Source: Clostridia bacterium (GTDB taxonomy: Bacteria; Bacillota; Clostridia; Christensenellales; Aristaeellaceae). Taken from it: a DNA stretch of 64,000 bases. Of this stretch, positions 15,902 to 23,797 are shown piece after piece. Numbering within the stretch: the first letter of the stretch is position 1; every line of letters starts with the position of its first letter. The translations under genes were made by a program, and so were the position numbers. The notes below the pieces were generated by a model. That model did not search any database. It was not told the origin of the DNA and saw nothing but the letters and a program-made list of their open reading frames with translations. Location of the stretch: assembly GCA_017936765.1 (NCBI GenBank), contig JAGBEX010000003.1, positions 1 through 64,000 on the forward strand. The letters are read 5' to 3'.

Positions 15902-16213
15902 ATGCTGCTCTACGCAATCATCATGCTCCTGGCAGCTGGGCTGTTTGCTGGGCTGGGAGTGGCGGTCTACAGAGGGCGAACAGATCTCATCCATTCCTAT
16001 CATCAAACGCAGGTCAAGGACAAAGCAGCCTATGGAAAAGCCTTTGGCAAAGCGCTGCTTGTGTTTGCTGTGGCCATGCTGCTAAGCGGCGTGATTGCTC
16101 TGCTGGACACGACTGCGGCAGGGAACGCGGTGGCGGTGCTGCTGGTTGGCATGGGTGCAGGCATCGTCTGCCTAATAATCGTGCAGCGGAAACATAACGG
16201 CGGCGTTTTCTGA
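15902..16213 (+). CDS. Small membrane protein, DUF3784-like
   Basis: A 103-residue protein with three predicted transmembrane segments (about 3-22, 49-67 and 73-92) and a polar linker containing RGRTDLIHSYHQTQVKDK, the layout of DUF3784 proteins. Function unknown. It has a TAAGGAGGTG site 5 bases before the ATG and probably shares a transcript with the GH4 gene. Confidence 0.7.
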   Translation: MLLYAIIMLLAAGLFAGLGVAVYRGRTDLIHSYHQTQVKDKAAYGKAFGKALLVFAVAMLLSGVIALLDTTAAGNAVAVLLVGMGAGIVCLIIVQRKHNGGVF

Positions 16214-16319
16214 TGCGTCAGGGAAGGCGGAAAAAGCCTCCCTTTACACAAAGAAGCCTCTAAAAGTGTTGCACCAGAAGGCGAAGACATAAAAAGTCAG
16301 CAGCAAAAACCAAAACAAA

Positions 16320-16352
16320 AACCGCTTTTCATCGCCATGATGGAAAGCGGTT
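16320..16352 (-). terminator. Terminator of the XRE regulator gene
   Basis: AACCGCTTTTCATC (16320-16333) pairs with GATGGAAAGCGGTT (16339-16352), one G-T wobble. On the minus strand it is followed by TTTTTGTTTTGG. It overlaps the last codon of the minus-strand regulator. Confidence 0.85.
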
Positions 16353-16590
16353 ATTTCTTTGAATAAATGTTGCTGTTGCGCAGCGGGGCGGGTGTGTTGG
16401 AAAGGCCTGCAATGTAATCAAGGCTTACGTTATACAATTCTGCCAGCCGAATAACCAGACAAAAGGGTATCTCCCGCTTGCCTTGCTCATAGTTGGTGTA
16501 GGTGGTTTTGTGCATCCCCAGTCGCGCCACCAGTTCGTCCTGCGTCATGTCGTGATCTTCCCGCAGGTCGCGCAGCCGATGATAATGCAT
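16351..16590 (-). CDS. XRE-family transcriptional regulator
   Basis: A 79-residue single-domain Cro/CI-type repressor. The helix-turn-helix is at about residues 4-60 (LRDLREDHDMTQDELVARLG, then TYTNYEQGKREIP and LAELYNVSLDYIAGL). GGAGGTG lies 6 bases before the ATG. It is transcribed divergently from the two small genes at 16699 and 17205. Two similar inverted repeats between them, one next to the -35 and one beyond the -10 of the rightward promoter, are its likely operators. Confidence 0.9.
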   Translation of the reverse strand: MHYHRLRDLREDHDMTQDELVARLGMHKTTYTNYEQGKREIPFCLVIRLAELYNVSLDYIAGLSNTPAPLRNSNIYSKK

Positions 16591-16617
16591 TCCATCACCT
16601 CCACTCCATTTTGATTA

Positions 16618-16646
16618 TTGACAAAATACCACAAATGATGTATAAG
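16618..16646 (+). promoter_or_regulatory. Promoter of the small membrane-protein pair
   Basis: TTGACA (16618-16623) and TATAAG (16641-16646) with a 17-base spacer. The expected transcription start is near 16653. Overlapped by candidate operator 1 in the spacer. Confidence 0.85.
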
Positions 16647-16673
16647 TATTTTAGAAATACAACAAATGTTGTA
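16627..16673. promoter_or_regulatory. Paired operator-like inverted repeats
   Basis: Site 1, TACCACAAATGATGTA (16627-16642), lies in the spacer and enters the -10. Site 2, TACAACAAATGTTGTA (16658-16673), lies just after the expected transcription start and is a perfect 7-base inverted repeat around AA. They differ at two positions and start 31 bases apart, about three helical turns. The XRE regulator encoded divergently is the natural binding protein. Confidence 0.75.
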
Positions 16674-16698
16674 TTACGTGGTATGCGGAGGAATGAGT

Positions 16699-17190
16699 AT
16701 GCGAGAGATCAAAACACCGGAAATGACGCCAGGCTACATGATTTGCTACAGCAAGGACGAAATGGAAAGAGAAATCAAAGCGGATATCGAGGCGCTGAAA
16801 AAGGCGGCTGAATTTGGTGGGCAGGTGAAAGATCCCTCTGATCCGCTGCTGGAAGTGAAAGAAAAGCTGTTTAAGATGATGAGCGATGCCCACCAGCGTT
16901 GCGACCGTTTTCATACCAAGAACGATGTAAAGCGTCGCAAAAAGTTTTTTTTCACGCTTGTGCTACCCTTCTTGCTCATCGGCAGCGCAGTGATATTCTA
17001 TAGTCAGGCTATTGATAGGTCTAATTATGTGATGGGATTCATTCTGGGTTTGCTGATCGTATGCCTTCCCCTATTCTACTGCAATCTGATGGAACGCGTG
17101 TTCTACCATCTGGTTGATTTGGACAAGAAATACTTCAACGGCCAGGTGCATTATTGCTGGCAGAATGGCCTGCCTTTGAAAAAGAACTGA
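16699..17190 (+). CDS. Two-helix membrane protein of unknown function
   Basis: A 163-residue protein not recognised. Residues 1-75 are cytoplasmic and charged, with a helical, coiled-coil-like stretch (EMEREIKADIEALKKAAEF). Two transmembrane segments follow (about 84-102 and 111-128), then a short C-terminal tail. The ATG at 16699 is chosen because GGAGG is 7 bases upstream; the ATG at 16693 is only 1 base away from it. It is controlled by the divergent XRE regulator through paired operators and lies 14 bases before a second small gene. The arrangement resembles small repressor-controlled membrane modules (stress, competence or toxin-like), but no function can be assigned. Confidence 0.7.
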   Translation: MREIKTPEMTPGYMICYSKDEMEREIKADIEALKKAAEFGGQVKDPSDPLLEVKEKLFKMMSDAHQRCDRFHTKNDVKRRKKFFFTLVLPFLLIGSAVIFYSQAIDRSNYVMGFILGLLIVCLPLFYCNLMERVFYHLVDLDKKYFNGQVHYCWQNGLPLKKN

Positions 17191-17204
17191 AGGGAGAGAT
17201 AAAT

Positions 17205-17393
17205 ATGGGTGCTAAGATGCCTTCCTCTGATTACAACAAGTTTCTTTCTGCCATCAAGTACGCCAATGATATGAGGGATTCCGCAGAGGCCAAGAAGCAG
17301 CTGCAAGCGATTCGCGCATCTATGATCGAAAAGTATGGCATGAACAATGACGACGTGGAATACCTGATGCGTCAATTCCGCTACAACATCTGA
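17205..17393 (+). CDS. Small helical protein of unknown function
   Basis: A 62-residue protein with no recognised family. It is mostly helical and charged (KYANDMRDSAEAKKQLQAI) and ends VEYLMRQFRYNI. The ATG at 17205 has GGGAGAG upstream and begins 14 bases after the previous stop codon; an in-frame start at 17154 inside the previous gene is rejected. Same operon as the two-helix membrane protein, closed by a strong terminator. Confidence 0.7.
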   Translation: MGAKMPSSDYNKFLSAIKYANDMRDSAEAKKQLQAIRASMIEKYGMNNDDVEYLMRQFRYNI

Positions 17394-17420
17394 TGCTTGT
17401 TTCATCAATATCACTTTCTC

Positions 17421-17448
17421 AAAAGGACTGCCTTCCGCAGTCCTTTTT
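17421..17448 (+). terminator. Rho-independent terminator
   Basis: AAAAGGACTGC (17421-17431) pairs with GCAGTCCTTTTT (17437-17448); T-run included in the stem end. Confidence 0.9.
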
Positions 17449-17463
17449 GCACGCCCTTCTCCC

Positions 17464-17493
17464 TTGCGAACCCCTCCTTTTTCGTGATACAAT
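17464..17493 (+). promoter_or_regulatory. Promoter of the ABC exporter operon
   Basis: TTGCGA (17464-17469) and TACAAT (17488-17493) with an 18-base spacer; TGA stands directly before the -10. Confidence 0.65.
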
Positions 17494-17523
17494 AAGCAGG
17501 ATGAAGAACACGGAGGAAGAAGC

Positions 17524-19275
17524 ATGAAAACCTCTACGCTGATCAGGAGATTCCTGCCCTATTTCAGGAAATACAAAGGCACGGTGGCCTTTGACCTGCT
17601 ATGCGCCTCGCTGACCACCATTTGCGAATTGGTGCTGCCGCTGATCGTTTCCGAGATCACCGACCGCGCCACCGTGGATGCTGCCTCCCTCACGGTGCAG
17701 TTTGTGCTGAAGGCGGGCGGGCTGTACATCCTGCTGCGCATCATCGATGCGGCGGCCAACTACTTTATGCAGTCGGTGGGTCACATCATGGGTTCCAAGA
17801 TGGAGACCGATATGCGCAACGATTTGTTCCACCACCTGCAGCAGCTGTCCTTCAGCTACTACAGCGAGACCAAGGTGGGGCAAATCATGGCGCGCATCAC
17901 CTCCGACCTGTTCCAGGTGACGGAGTTCGCCCACCATTGCCCGGAGGAATTCTTTATCGCGGGCATTAAGATCGTGGTGAGCTTCGTGGTGCTGTGCGGC
18001 ATGAACCTGTTCCTCACGCTGCTGGTGTTTGCGGTGCTGCCCTTTATGCTCATTGCCTCCTACCACTTCAATGGCAAAATGCGCCGGGTGATGCGAGAGC
18101 GCAACAAGCAGGTGGGTGAGATCAACGCCCAGGTGGAGGACAGCCTGCTGGGCATCCGCGTGGTGAAGAGCTTCGCCAACGAGGCCATTGAGGAAGAGAA
18201 GTTCCACCAGGGCAACCGCCGCTTCCTGGAACTGAAGTCCGAGTCCTACAAGGTGATGGCGCAGTTCGGCACCTCCAACCGCATTTTCGATGGACTGATG
18301 TACATCATCATCGTCATGGCGGGCGCCATCCTCATGGGCAAAGGCAAGCTGAGCATTGCGGACTTCACCGCCTATCTGCTCTATGCCACGGTGCTTTTGA
18401 ACTCCATCCGCCGCATTGTGGAATTCACCGAGCAGTTCCAGCAGGGCATGACGGGCATTGAGCGCTTCTTTGAGGTGCTGGACGCCCCGGAGGACATCCA
18501 GGATGCCCCCGACGCCAAAGAACTGGGCGCCGTGAAGGGTGCGGTGACCTTCGACAACGTATCCTTCCACTACGCGGACGACGATGCCGAGGTGCTGCAC
18601 CACCTGAACCTGACCGTGAAGCCCGGCGAGTCCATTGCCCTGGTGGGTCCCTCCGGCGCAGGCAAGACCACCCTCTGCAACCTGATCCCACGGTTCTACG
18701 ACGTTACCGGCGGCCGCATCCTCATCGACGGGCAGGACGTGAAGCAGGTCACCCAGCGCAGCCTGCGTCAGGCCATCGGCATGGTGCAGCAGGAGGTGTA
18801 CCTCTTTGCCGGCACAGTGCTTGAGAACATTGTGTACGGCAAGCCCGGCGCCTCCCGCCAGGAGGTGGAGGAAGCTGCCAAGCTGGCAGGCGCTCACGAG
18901 TTCATCATGGCGCTGCCCAACGGCTACGACACCTATGTGGGCGAGCGGGGCGTGCGCCTCTCCGGCGGCCAGAAGCAGCGCATTTCCATTGCCCGCGTGT
19001 TCCTGAAGAACCCGCCCATCCTGATCCTGGACGAGGCCACCTCTGCCCTGGACAACGAGAGCGAGCATCTGGTGCAGCAAAGCCTGGAAAAGCTTGCCCA
19101 CGGCCGCACGGTGTTCACCATTGCCCACCGCCTCACCACCATCAAGGGTGCGGACACCATTTGGGTGCTGACCGAGAACGGCGTGGAGGAAATGGGCAGC
19201 CACAACGAACTGATCCAAAAGGGCGGCCTGTACGCTCATTTATATGCGATGTATACGGAGGTTGAACGAGTATGA
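17524..19275 (+). CDS. ABC exporter half-transporter (MsbA/MDR type)
   Basis: A 583-residue fused permease/ATPase of the usual size (about 580). Six transmembrane segments occupy residues about 15-310. The nucleotide-binding domain (about 335-575) has Walker A GPSGAGKTT, Q-loop region MVQQEVYLF, signature LSGGQKQR, Walker B ILILDEATSALD and switch His in IAHRLTTI, so it should be catalytically complete. It probably works as a homodimer exporting lipids, drugs or peptides. The stop overlaps the start of the GNAT-ManA gene by 4 bases (ATGA). Confidence 0.93.
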   Translation: MKTSTLIRRFLPYFRKYKGTVAFDLLCASLTTICELVLPLIVSEITDRATVDAASLTVQFVLKAGGLYILLRIIDAAANYFMQSVGHIMGSKMETDMRNDLFHHLQQLSFSYYSETKVGQIMARITSDLFQVTEFAHHCPEEFFIAGIKIVVSFVVLCGMNLFLTLLVFAVLPFMLIASYHFNGKMRRVMRERNKQVGEINAQVEDSLLGIRVVKSFANEAIEEEKFHQGNRRFLELKSESYKVMAQFGTSNRIFDGLMYIIIVMAGAILMGKGKLSIADFTAYLLYATVLLNSIRRIVEFTEQFQQGMTGIERFFEVLDAPEDIQDAPDAKELGAVKGAVTFDNVSFHYADDDAEVLHHLNLTVKPGESIALVGPSGAGKTTLCNLIPRFYDVTGGRILIDGQDVKQVTQRSLRQAIGMVQQEVYLFAGTVLENIVYGKPGASRQEVEEAAKLAGAHEFIMALPNGYDTYVGERGVRLSGGQKQRISIARVFLKNPPILILDEATSALDNESEHLVQQSLEKLAHGRTVFTIAHRLTTIKGADTIWVLTENGVEEMGSHNELIQKGGLYAHLYAMYTEVERV

Positions 19276-20723
19276 TGATCCGCAAGGCTCTGGCGGCTGA
19301 CTTTACCGCCGCGTGTGAACTTTACAAAACCGTCTGCGATGATATGCAGGCCCGTGGTATTGACCAGTGGCGCTGGGGCGAGTACCCCGACGCAGCCTTC
19401 GTCCAGCAGGATATCGACAAGGGCGAGCTGTATGTGCTGGAGGGTGCAAACGGCCTGGAGGCCGTGCTGTGCATCAACACGGAGCAGGACAAGGAGTACA
19501 ACGACCTGAACTGGCTCTTCGGCGTGAAGCCCGGCAGCTTCCACCGGCTGTGCATCCACCCCGCTGCCCAGGGCAAGGGCTTGGGCAAGGCTATCCTGGC
19601 GGATGTGGAGGAAGTTCTCCGCGCCCAGGGCTGCGACTGCCTGCGCATCGATACCTATTCTCCCAACCTCAACGCCCAGAAGCTCTACGACTGCTACGGT
19701 ATGCGCCGGGTGGGCGAGGCAACTTTCTTTCACCGGGAACTGCCCTTCATCTGCTACGAGAAGCCCCTCACCGCTGCCTGCCCCCTGCTGCCCCTGACCA
19801 TGCACCCCGCCTTCCGCGGCGGCGCGCTGACCCCCTGGGGCGGCGAAAAGCTGCGCACCGTGTACGGCAAGCCCATTGCGGACGTACCCACCGGCGAGAG
19901 CCTGGAGGTCAGCTGCATCCCCGGCCTGGAGTCCACCGACGATGCGGGCGTGAAGCTCACCGACCTCATCGCCAAGTACGGCGCGAAGTTCGCCGGCAAG
20001 TATGCGGAAGGCACCTTCCCGCTGCTTTTGAAGCTCATCGACGCCAGCGAGTCCCTCTCCGTGCAGGTGCATCCCGACGACAGCTATGCGGGCGCCAACG
20101 AGAACGGCAAGCTGGGCAAGACCGAGGCCTGGCTTATCCTGGATGCCCCGGAGGGCAGCCAGCTGGTGTATGGCATCAAGCCTGGCACCGACCTGGACAC
20201 CCTGCGCACCGCTTGCGAAGCGGGTGCCGCCGTGGAGCCGCTGCTGCGCCGCGTGAACGTGAAGCCCGGCGACGTGTGCTTCATTCCGGCGGGCTGCGTC
20301 CATGCCATTGGCGCGGGGATCATGCTCTACGAGATCCAGCAGTCCTCCGATGTGACCTACCGCTTCTACGACTGGGATCGTGTGGATGGCAAAGGCAACC
20401 GCCGCGAGCTGCACCTGCAGAAGGCGCTGGACGTGACCGACCTTTCCTTCTCCCTGGATCCCATTCCCGCACCGGACGCCCCCATCGCCCGGGTGCTGGA
20501 CGAAACCTACTTCACCCTTGACCTGATGAAGGTCGCAGGCGAGTGCCAGCTGCCCGCCATTGCGGATTTCGGCCTACTGACCTCCCTGGAGGGCGATGTG
20601 GTCCTGTGCTGGCAGGGTGCCGAAAAGCCCCTCAAAAAGGGCGAGAGCCTGTACATCCCGGCTTCTGCACCGGCGCTGGTGCTGAAGGGCAACGGCCGCG
20701 CCGCCCTGAGCATGGCACGGTGA
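19272..20723 (+). CDS. GNAT acetyltransferase fused to class I mannose-6-phosphate isomerase
   Basis: A 483-residue fusion. Residues 1-167 form a GNAT domain with the acetyl-CoA loop HPAAQGKGLGKAIL and a C-terminal LYDCYGM strand-helix. Residues about 175-483 are a zinc-dependent phosphomannose isomerase with QVHPDD, KTEAW, the zinc His in PAGCVHAIG and a late YRFYDWDR. The isomerase interconverts fructose-6-phosphate and mannose-6-phosphate; the GNAT substrate is unknown. There is no Met or ribosome binding site at the junction, so it is a real fusion rather than two genes. Coupled by ATGA overlap to the ABC exporter. Mannose from the GH26/GH4 enzymes could feed it. Confidence 0.88.
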   Translation: MMIRKALAADFTAACELYKTVCDDMQARGIDQWRWGEYPDAAFVQQDIDKGELYVLEGANGLEAVLCINTEQDKEYNDLNWLFGVKPGSFHRLCIHPAAQGKGLGKAILADVEEVLRAQGCDCLRIDTYSPNLNAQKLYDCYGMRRVGEATFFHRELPFICYEKPLTAACPLLPLTMHPAFRGGALTPWGGEKLRTVYGKPIADVPTGESLEVSCIPGLESTDDAGVKLTDLIAKYGAKFAGKYAEGTFPLLLKLIDASESLSVQVHPDDSYAGANENGKLGKTEAWLILDAPEGSQLVYGIKPGTDLDTLRTACEAGAAVEPLLRRVNVKPGDVCFIPAGCVHAIGAGIMLYEIQQSSDVTYRFYDWDRVDGKGNRRELHLQKALDVTDLSFSLDPIPAPDAPIARVLDETYFTLDLMKVAGECQLPAIADFGLLTSLEGDVVLCWQGAEKPLKKGESLYIPASAPALVLKGNGRAALSMAR

Positions 20724-20897
20724 CCAGAGGGCGCTGCCCTCTGGACTCTTGCGAAGGGCCGTTCGATCCGCAACCTCAATCGTCGCACTCTCGCTGCCGC
20801 TCGATTGCTCGTTTCGGTTGATTCGCTCAGCTCGCTGCTTCCGCCACTGGCGGCGCTCGCATCGCTCACCCTTTCGAAACCCGTTTTTCCGTGATGT
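20724..20897. repeat. Family B long dispersed repeat, copy 1
   Basis: Starts at the stop codon with the hairpin CCAGAGGGC/GCCCTCTGG, then about 140 bases very similar to 25442-25614, ending at CCCTTTCGAAACCC. The shared core includes CGATCCGCAACCTCAATCG and GCTTCCGCCACTGGCGGCGC. It lies directly 3' of a gene, as does the other copy. Confidence 0.85.
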
Positions 20898-20914
20898 AAT
20901 TTGGTTGCACACAT

Positions 20915-20940
20915 GTAGGGGCGATCTGTGATCGCCCGCC
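20915..20940. repeat. Family C GTAGGGGCGA repeat, copy 1
   Basis: GTAGGGGCGATC, TGT, GATCGCCC hairpin. Further copies at 23593, 25777 and (inverted) 25842-25866. The copy at 25777 has GCGAAC/GTTCGC instead of GCGATC/GATCGC, a compensating change. Confidence 0.8.
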
Positions 20941-20955
20941 GGCCGCAACTACGGT

Positions 20956-21070
20956 CGAGCTTTGGCTTGGATCTGTGAGCAAGCTCACAGAGTCCTCGCG
21001 TCGCGCAGAGGCTGCACTTTTCACCCGGCTTGAGAGAGGCGGCGTCCTCCTGCGGAGGCCGACGGAAGAG
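20956..21070. repeat. Family D structured repeat, copy 2 (inverted)
   Basis: Opposite-orientation relative of 14170-14282, sharing the CTGTGAGC/GCTCACAG hairpin and the GCCGCCTCTCTCAA block. The three repeat blocks fill the 20724-21105 gap; no gene was seen there. Confidence 0.75.
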
Positions 21071-21105
21071 TCAAGTTCTGTTGATGAATGATGGAGGTGA
21101 AATCC

Positions 21106-21666
21106 ATGCGTTTACTGATCCTCTGCGGCGCACAGGCCGTGGGCAAGATGACCGTTGGCCAGGCGCTGGCGAAGATCACGCCGCTGAAATTGTTCCACAA
21201 TCATATGAGCATTGAGCCGGTGATCAAGCTCTTTGGCAGCTACAATGGCGCGGCGGTGGACAGGCTGCGCCAGGTGGTGTTTGAGGAGTTCGCCAAGACG
21301 GACAACTACGGCATGATCTTCACCTATGTGTGGGCGTTCAGCGAGCAGGCGGACTGGGACTATGTGGCCTGGCTGCGCAAGGTTTTTGAGGATCAGGGCG
21401 GCGTGGTGGACATCGTGGAGCTGATCGCACCCCAGGAGGTTCGCCTCCAGCGCAACCGCACGGAGAACCGCCTGAAGGAGAAGCCCTCCAAGCGGGACAG
21501 CGACCATGCCGAGGGACTGATCTATCGCCTGGAGGAAAAGTATCGCTGCGTGTCCGAGCCGGACGAGATCCCCTATGACAACTATCTGCGGCTGGACAAC
21601 AGCCATCTCTCCCCGGAGGAAGCGGCGCAGATCATTGCCGATCATTTTGGTTACCAGCGGCTGTGA
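21106..21666 (+). CDS. P-loop kinase-like ATP-binding protein
   Basis: A 186-residue protein with Walker A CGAQAVGKMT at residues 7-16 and a nucleoside/shikimate-kinase-like layout, including a basic lid-like stretch (QRNRTENRLKEKPSKRDSD) near residues 110-130. The substrate is unknown; related proteins are annotated as AAA-family ATPases or small-molecule kinases. The ATG at 21106 has GGAGGTG 8 bases upstream; the in-frame ATG at 21088 has none. It stands alone between a repeat block and the sugar-isomerase promoter. Confidence 0.7.
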   Translation: MRLLILCGAQAVGKMTVGQALAKITPLKLFHNHMSIEPVIKLFGSYNGAAVDRLRQVVFEEFAKTDNYGMIFTYVWAFSEQADWDYVAWLRKVFEDQGGVVDIVELIAPQEVRLQRNRTENRLKEKPSKRDSDHAEGLIYRLEEKYRCVSEPDEIPYDNYLRLDNSHLSPEEAAQIIADHFGYQRL

Positions 21667-21773
21667 AAGTCGGCATGAGGGCGGTTTTTTCTGCATAGGC
21701 TGGAGTGGGGAATCCGTGAAACGATTTCGTAAAAAACACCGCAACAAATGACTAACAGCCCATTAAGTTTGAG

Positions 21774-21802
21774 TTGACGGATGGCGAATAACGTGATATT
21801 CT
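21774..21802 (+). promoter_or_regulatory. Promoter of the fucose-isomerase-like gene
   Basis: TTGACG (21774-21779) and TATTCT (21797-21802), 17-base spacer, TGA before the -10. Confidence 0.8.
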
Positions 21803-21816
21803 GTAGGCAGAAGATC

Positions 21817-21835
21817 TATGTTCCACAAGAACATA
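21817..21835 (+). promoter_or_regulatory. Inverted repeat just after the transcription start
   Basis: TATGTTC (21817-21823) and GAACATA (21829-21835), separated by CACAA, begin about 8 bases after the expected start of transcription. It may be an operator for a sugar-responsive regulator or a leader hairpin. Confidence 0.5.
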
Positions 21836-21855
21836 TCTGTTAGGAGGTACATATT

Positions 21856-23340
21856 ATGCAGAACATTCCTGTTGTCAAGCTTGGCCTGGTGGCCGTGTCC
21901 CGCGACTGCTTCCCCATCACCCTGAGCGAGAAGCGTCGTGCTGCGATCGCCGAAAAGTGCGGTCAGAAGAACCTGGAGATCGTGGAGATCAAGACCACGG
22001 TCGAGAACGAGAAGGATATGCTCAAGGCCGTTGAAGAACTCAAGGCCAACGAGTGCAATGCCTGCGTGGTGTTCCTGGGCAACTTCGGCCCCGAGACCCC
22101 CGAGACCCTGATCGCCAAGTATTTCGACGGCCCCTGCATGTTCATTGCTGCCGCTGAAGGCGATGGCGACATGATCAACGGCCGCGGCGACGCTTACTGC
22201 GGTATGCTGAACTGCTCCTACAACCTGGGTATGCGCCACCTGAAGGGCTACATCCCCGAGTATCCCGTGGGCAACGCTGCCGAGCTGGCTGACAAGATCG
22301 CCGAGTTCGTGCCCATCGCCCGCGCCATCATCGGCGTGAAGAACCTGAAGGTCATCACCTTCGGCCCCCGTCCCCAGGACTTCTTTGCCTGCAACGCCCC
22401 CATCAAGGGCCTGTACGAGCTGGGCATCGAGATCGAAGAGAACTCCGAGCTGGATCTGCTGGTTTCCTACAAGGAACACGCCAACGATCCCCGCATCCCC
22501 GCCGTGTGCGCCGAGATGGCTGCTGAAATGGGCGAGGGCAAGTATTACGAGGATCTGAACGCCCGCATGGCTCAGTTTGAGCTGACCCTGCTGGACTGGG
22601 CTGAGAACCACAAGGGCGCCCGCAAGTATGTCGTGTTTGCCGACAAGTGCTGGCCTGCCTTCCCCTCTCAGTTCGGCTTCGAGCCCTGCTACGTCAACTC
22701 CCGTCTGGCCTCCCGCGGCATCCCGGTGGCCTGCGAAGTGGACATCTACGGTGCTGTTAGCGAGTACATCGGCGCTTGCCTGACCGGCGACGCTGTGACC
22801 CTGCTGGACATCAACAACTCCGTGCCTGAGTACATCTACGACGCCGACATCAAGGGCAAGTTCGACTATCGTCTGACTGAGACCTTCATGGGCTTCCACT
22901 GCGGCAACACCCCCTCCTGCAAGATGTGTGCCGACCGCGCTGTGAAGTATCAGCTGATCCAGCACCGCGTCCTGGAGCCCGAAGGCTCCGAGCCTGACAT
23001 CTCCCGTGGCACCCTGGAAGGCGACATCGCCGCCAGCGACATCACCTTCTATCGCCTGCAGTGCGACTCCAACGGCGACCTGCGCTCCTACATCGCTCAG
23101 GGCGAGGTTCTGCCCGTGGCTACCCAGTCCTTCGGCGGCATCGGCATCTTTGCCATCAAGGAAATGGATCGCTTCTATCGCCACGTGCTGGTGCAGAAGG
23201 GCTATCCCCACCACGGTGCTGTGGCCTTCGCTCACTGCGCGAAGCAGCTGTTCGAGGTCTTCAAGTACCTGGGCGTGAAGGACATCGCCTACAACCAGCC
23301 CAAGTCCCTGCCCTATCCCACGGAGAATCCCTGGGCATAA
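21856..23340 (+). CDS. L-fucose/L-arabinose isomerase-family protein
   Basis: A 494-residue cytoplasmic protein of the fucose isomerase-like superfamily. It has the paired N-terminal Rossmann-like domains (residues 1-330, with VVFLGNFGPETPETL and ITFGPRPQDF) and the C-terminal beta domain, with the segment ETFMGFHCGNTPSCKMC. Enzymes of this group convert aldoses such as L-fucose or L-arabinose into ketoses; the exact sugar is not clear. Strong promoter, AGGAGG site, an operator-like inverted repeat and a long terminator suggest a regulated, highly expressed single gene. Codons are biased towards GCT, GGC, AAG and CTG, consistent with high expression. Confidence 0.85.
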   Translation: MQNIPVVKLGLVAVSRDCFPITLSEKRRAAIAEKCGQKNLEIVEIKTTVENEKDMLKAVEELKANECNACVVFLGNFGPETPETLIAKYFDGPCMFIAAAEGDGDMINGRGDAYCGMLNCSYNLGMRHLKGYIPEYPVGNAAELADKIAEFVPIARAIIGVKNLKVITFGPRPQDFFACNAPIKGLYELGIEIEENSELDLLVSYKEHANDPRIPAVCAEMAAEMGEGKYYEDLNARMAQFELTLLDWAENHKGARKYVVFADKCWPAFPSQFGFEPCYVNSRLASRGIPVACEVDIYGAVSEYIGACLTGDAVTLLDINNSVPEYIYDADIKGKFDYRLTETFMGFHCGNTPSCKMCADRAVKYQLIQHRVLEPEGSEPDISRGTLEGDIAASDITFYRLQCDSNGDLRSYIAQGEVLPVATQSFGGIGIFAIKEMDRFYRHVLVQKGYPHHGAVAFAHCAKQLFEVFKYLGVKDIAYNQPKSLPYPTENPWA

Positions 23341-23354
23341 GGCGCTGCGCTTTC

Positions 23355-23386
23355 AAAAAGATGGCTTCTGAAGAAGCCATCTTTTT
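23355..23386 (+). terminator. Rho-independent terminator
   Basis: AAAAAGATGGCTTC (23355-23368) pairs with GAAGCCATCTTTTT (23373-23386); 14 perfect pairs. Confidence 0.93.
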
Positions 23387-23396
23387 GAGTTTTTGG

Positions 23397-23545
23397 CAGA
23401 TTTGGACTGGTCGCTGCGCTCCCGGCCGTCCAAATCTGTAAGGTATGTTTTTCGCAAAGCGAAAAACGCCCCGCCCCGCCGGGAAACCCGGCGGATACGA
23501 TCAGGATCAGAGGGGCTGCGGCCCCTCCGATACCTCCCGGGAGGT
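23397..23545. repeat. Cluster of five consecutive perfect hairpins
   Basis: CAGATTTGGAC (23397-23407) with GTCCAAATCTG (23428-23438); GTTTTTCGC/GCGAAAAAC (23447-23467); CGCCGGG/CCCGGCG (23477-23493); AGGGGC/GCCCCT (23511-23526); and the palindrome ACCTCCCGGGAGGT (23532-23545). No coding frame is credible. Together with the family C repeat and a promoter it fills the 23341-23797 gap. Confidence 0.75.
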
Positions 23546-23592
23546 TTTGGGAGCTTGTGGGCTGTTTCACCTTGCTGCTTATTCGGGTAAAT

Positions 23593-23650
23593 GTAGGGGC
23601 GATCTGTGATCGCCCGCGGCGCAACGGTGTTTGCCCAGCAGACAGAATCC
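23593..23650. repeat. Family C GTAGGGGCGA repeat with tail, copy 2
   Basis: GTAGGGGCGATCTGTGATCG hairpin, then GCGGCGC and TTTGCCCAG, which match the inner part of the inverted copy at 25820-25866. This shows that the family is longer than the hairpin itself. Confidence 0.7.
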
Positions 23651-23705
23651 GCAGCGCTTCCCTCTATCATGGATATTTGTCCGTAGAAATTTGCAGAAAT
23701 GTACA

Positions 23706-23734
23706 TTTACTTGCGAAAATGAAAATGGTATCAT
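23706..23734 (+). promoter_or_regulatory. Promoter of the Na/Pi symporter gene
   Basis: TTTACT (23706-23711) and TATCAT (23729-23734), 17-base spacer, TGG before the -10. Confidence 0.65.
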
Positions 23735-23797
23735 GAACGCGTATAGAAGAATAGGAAGTATGGAAAAACAAACAAGAATTGCGGAGGGATCGCAAGA

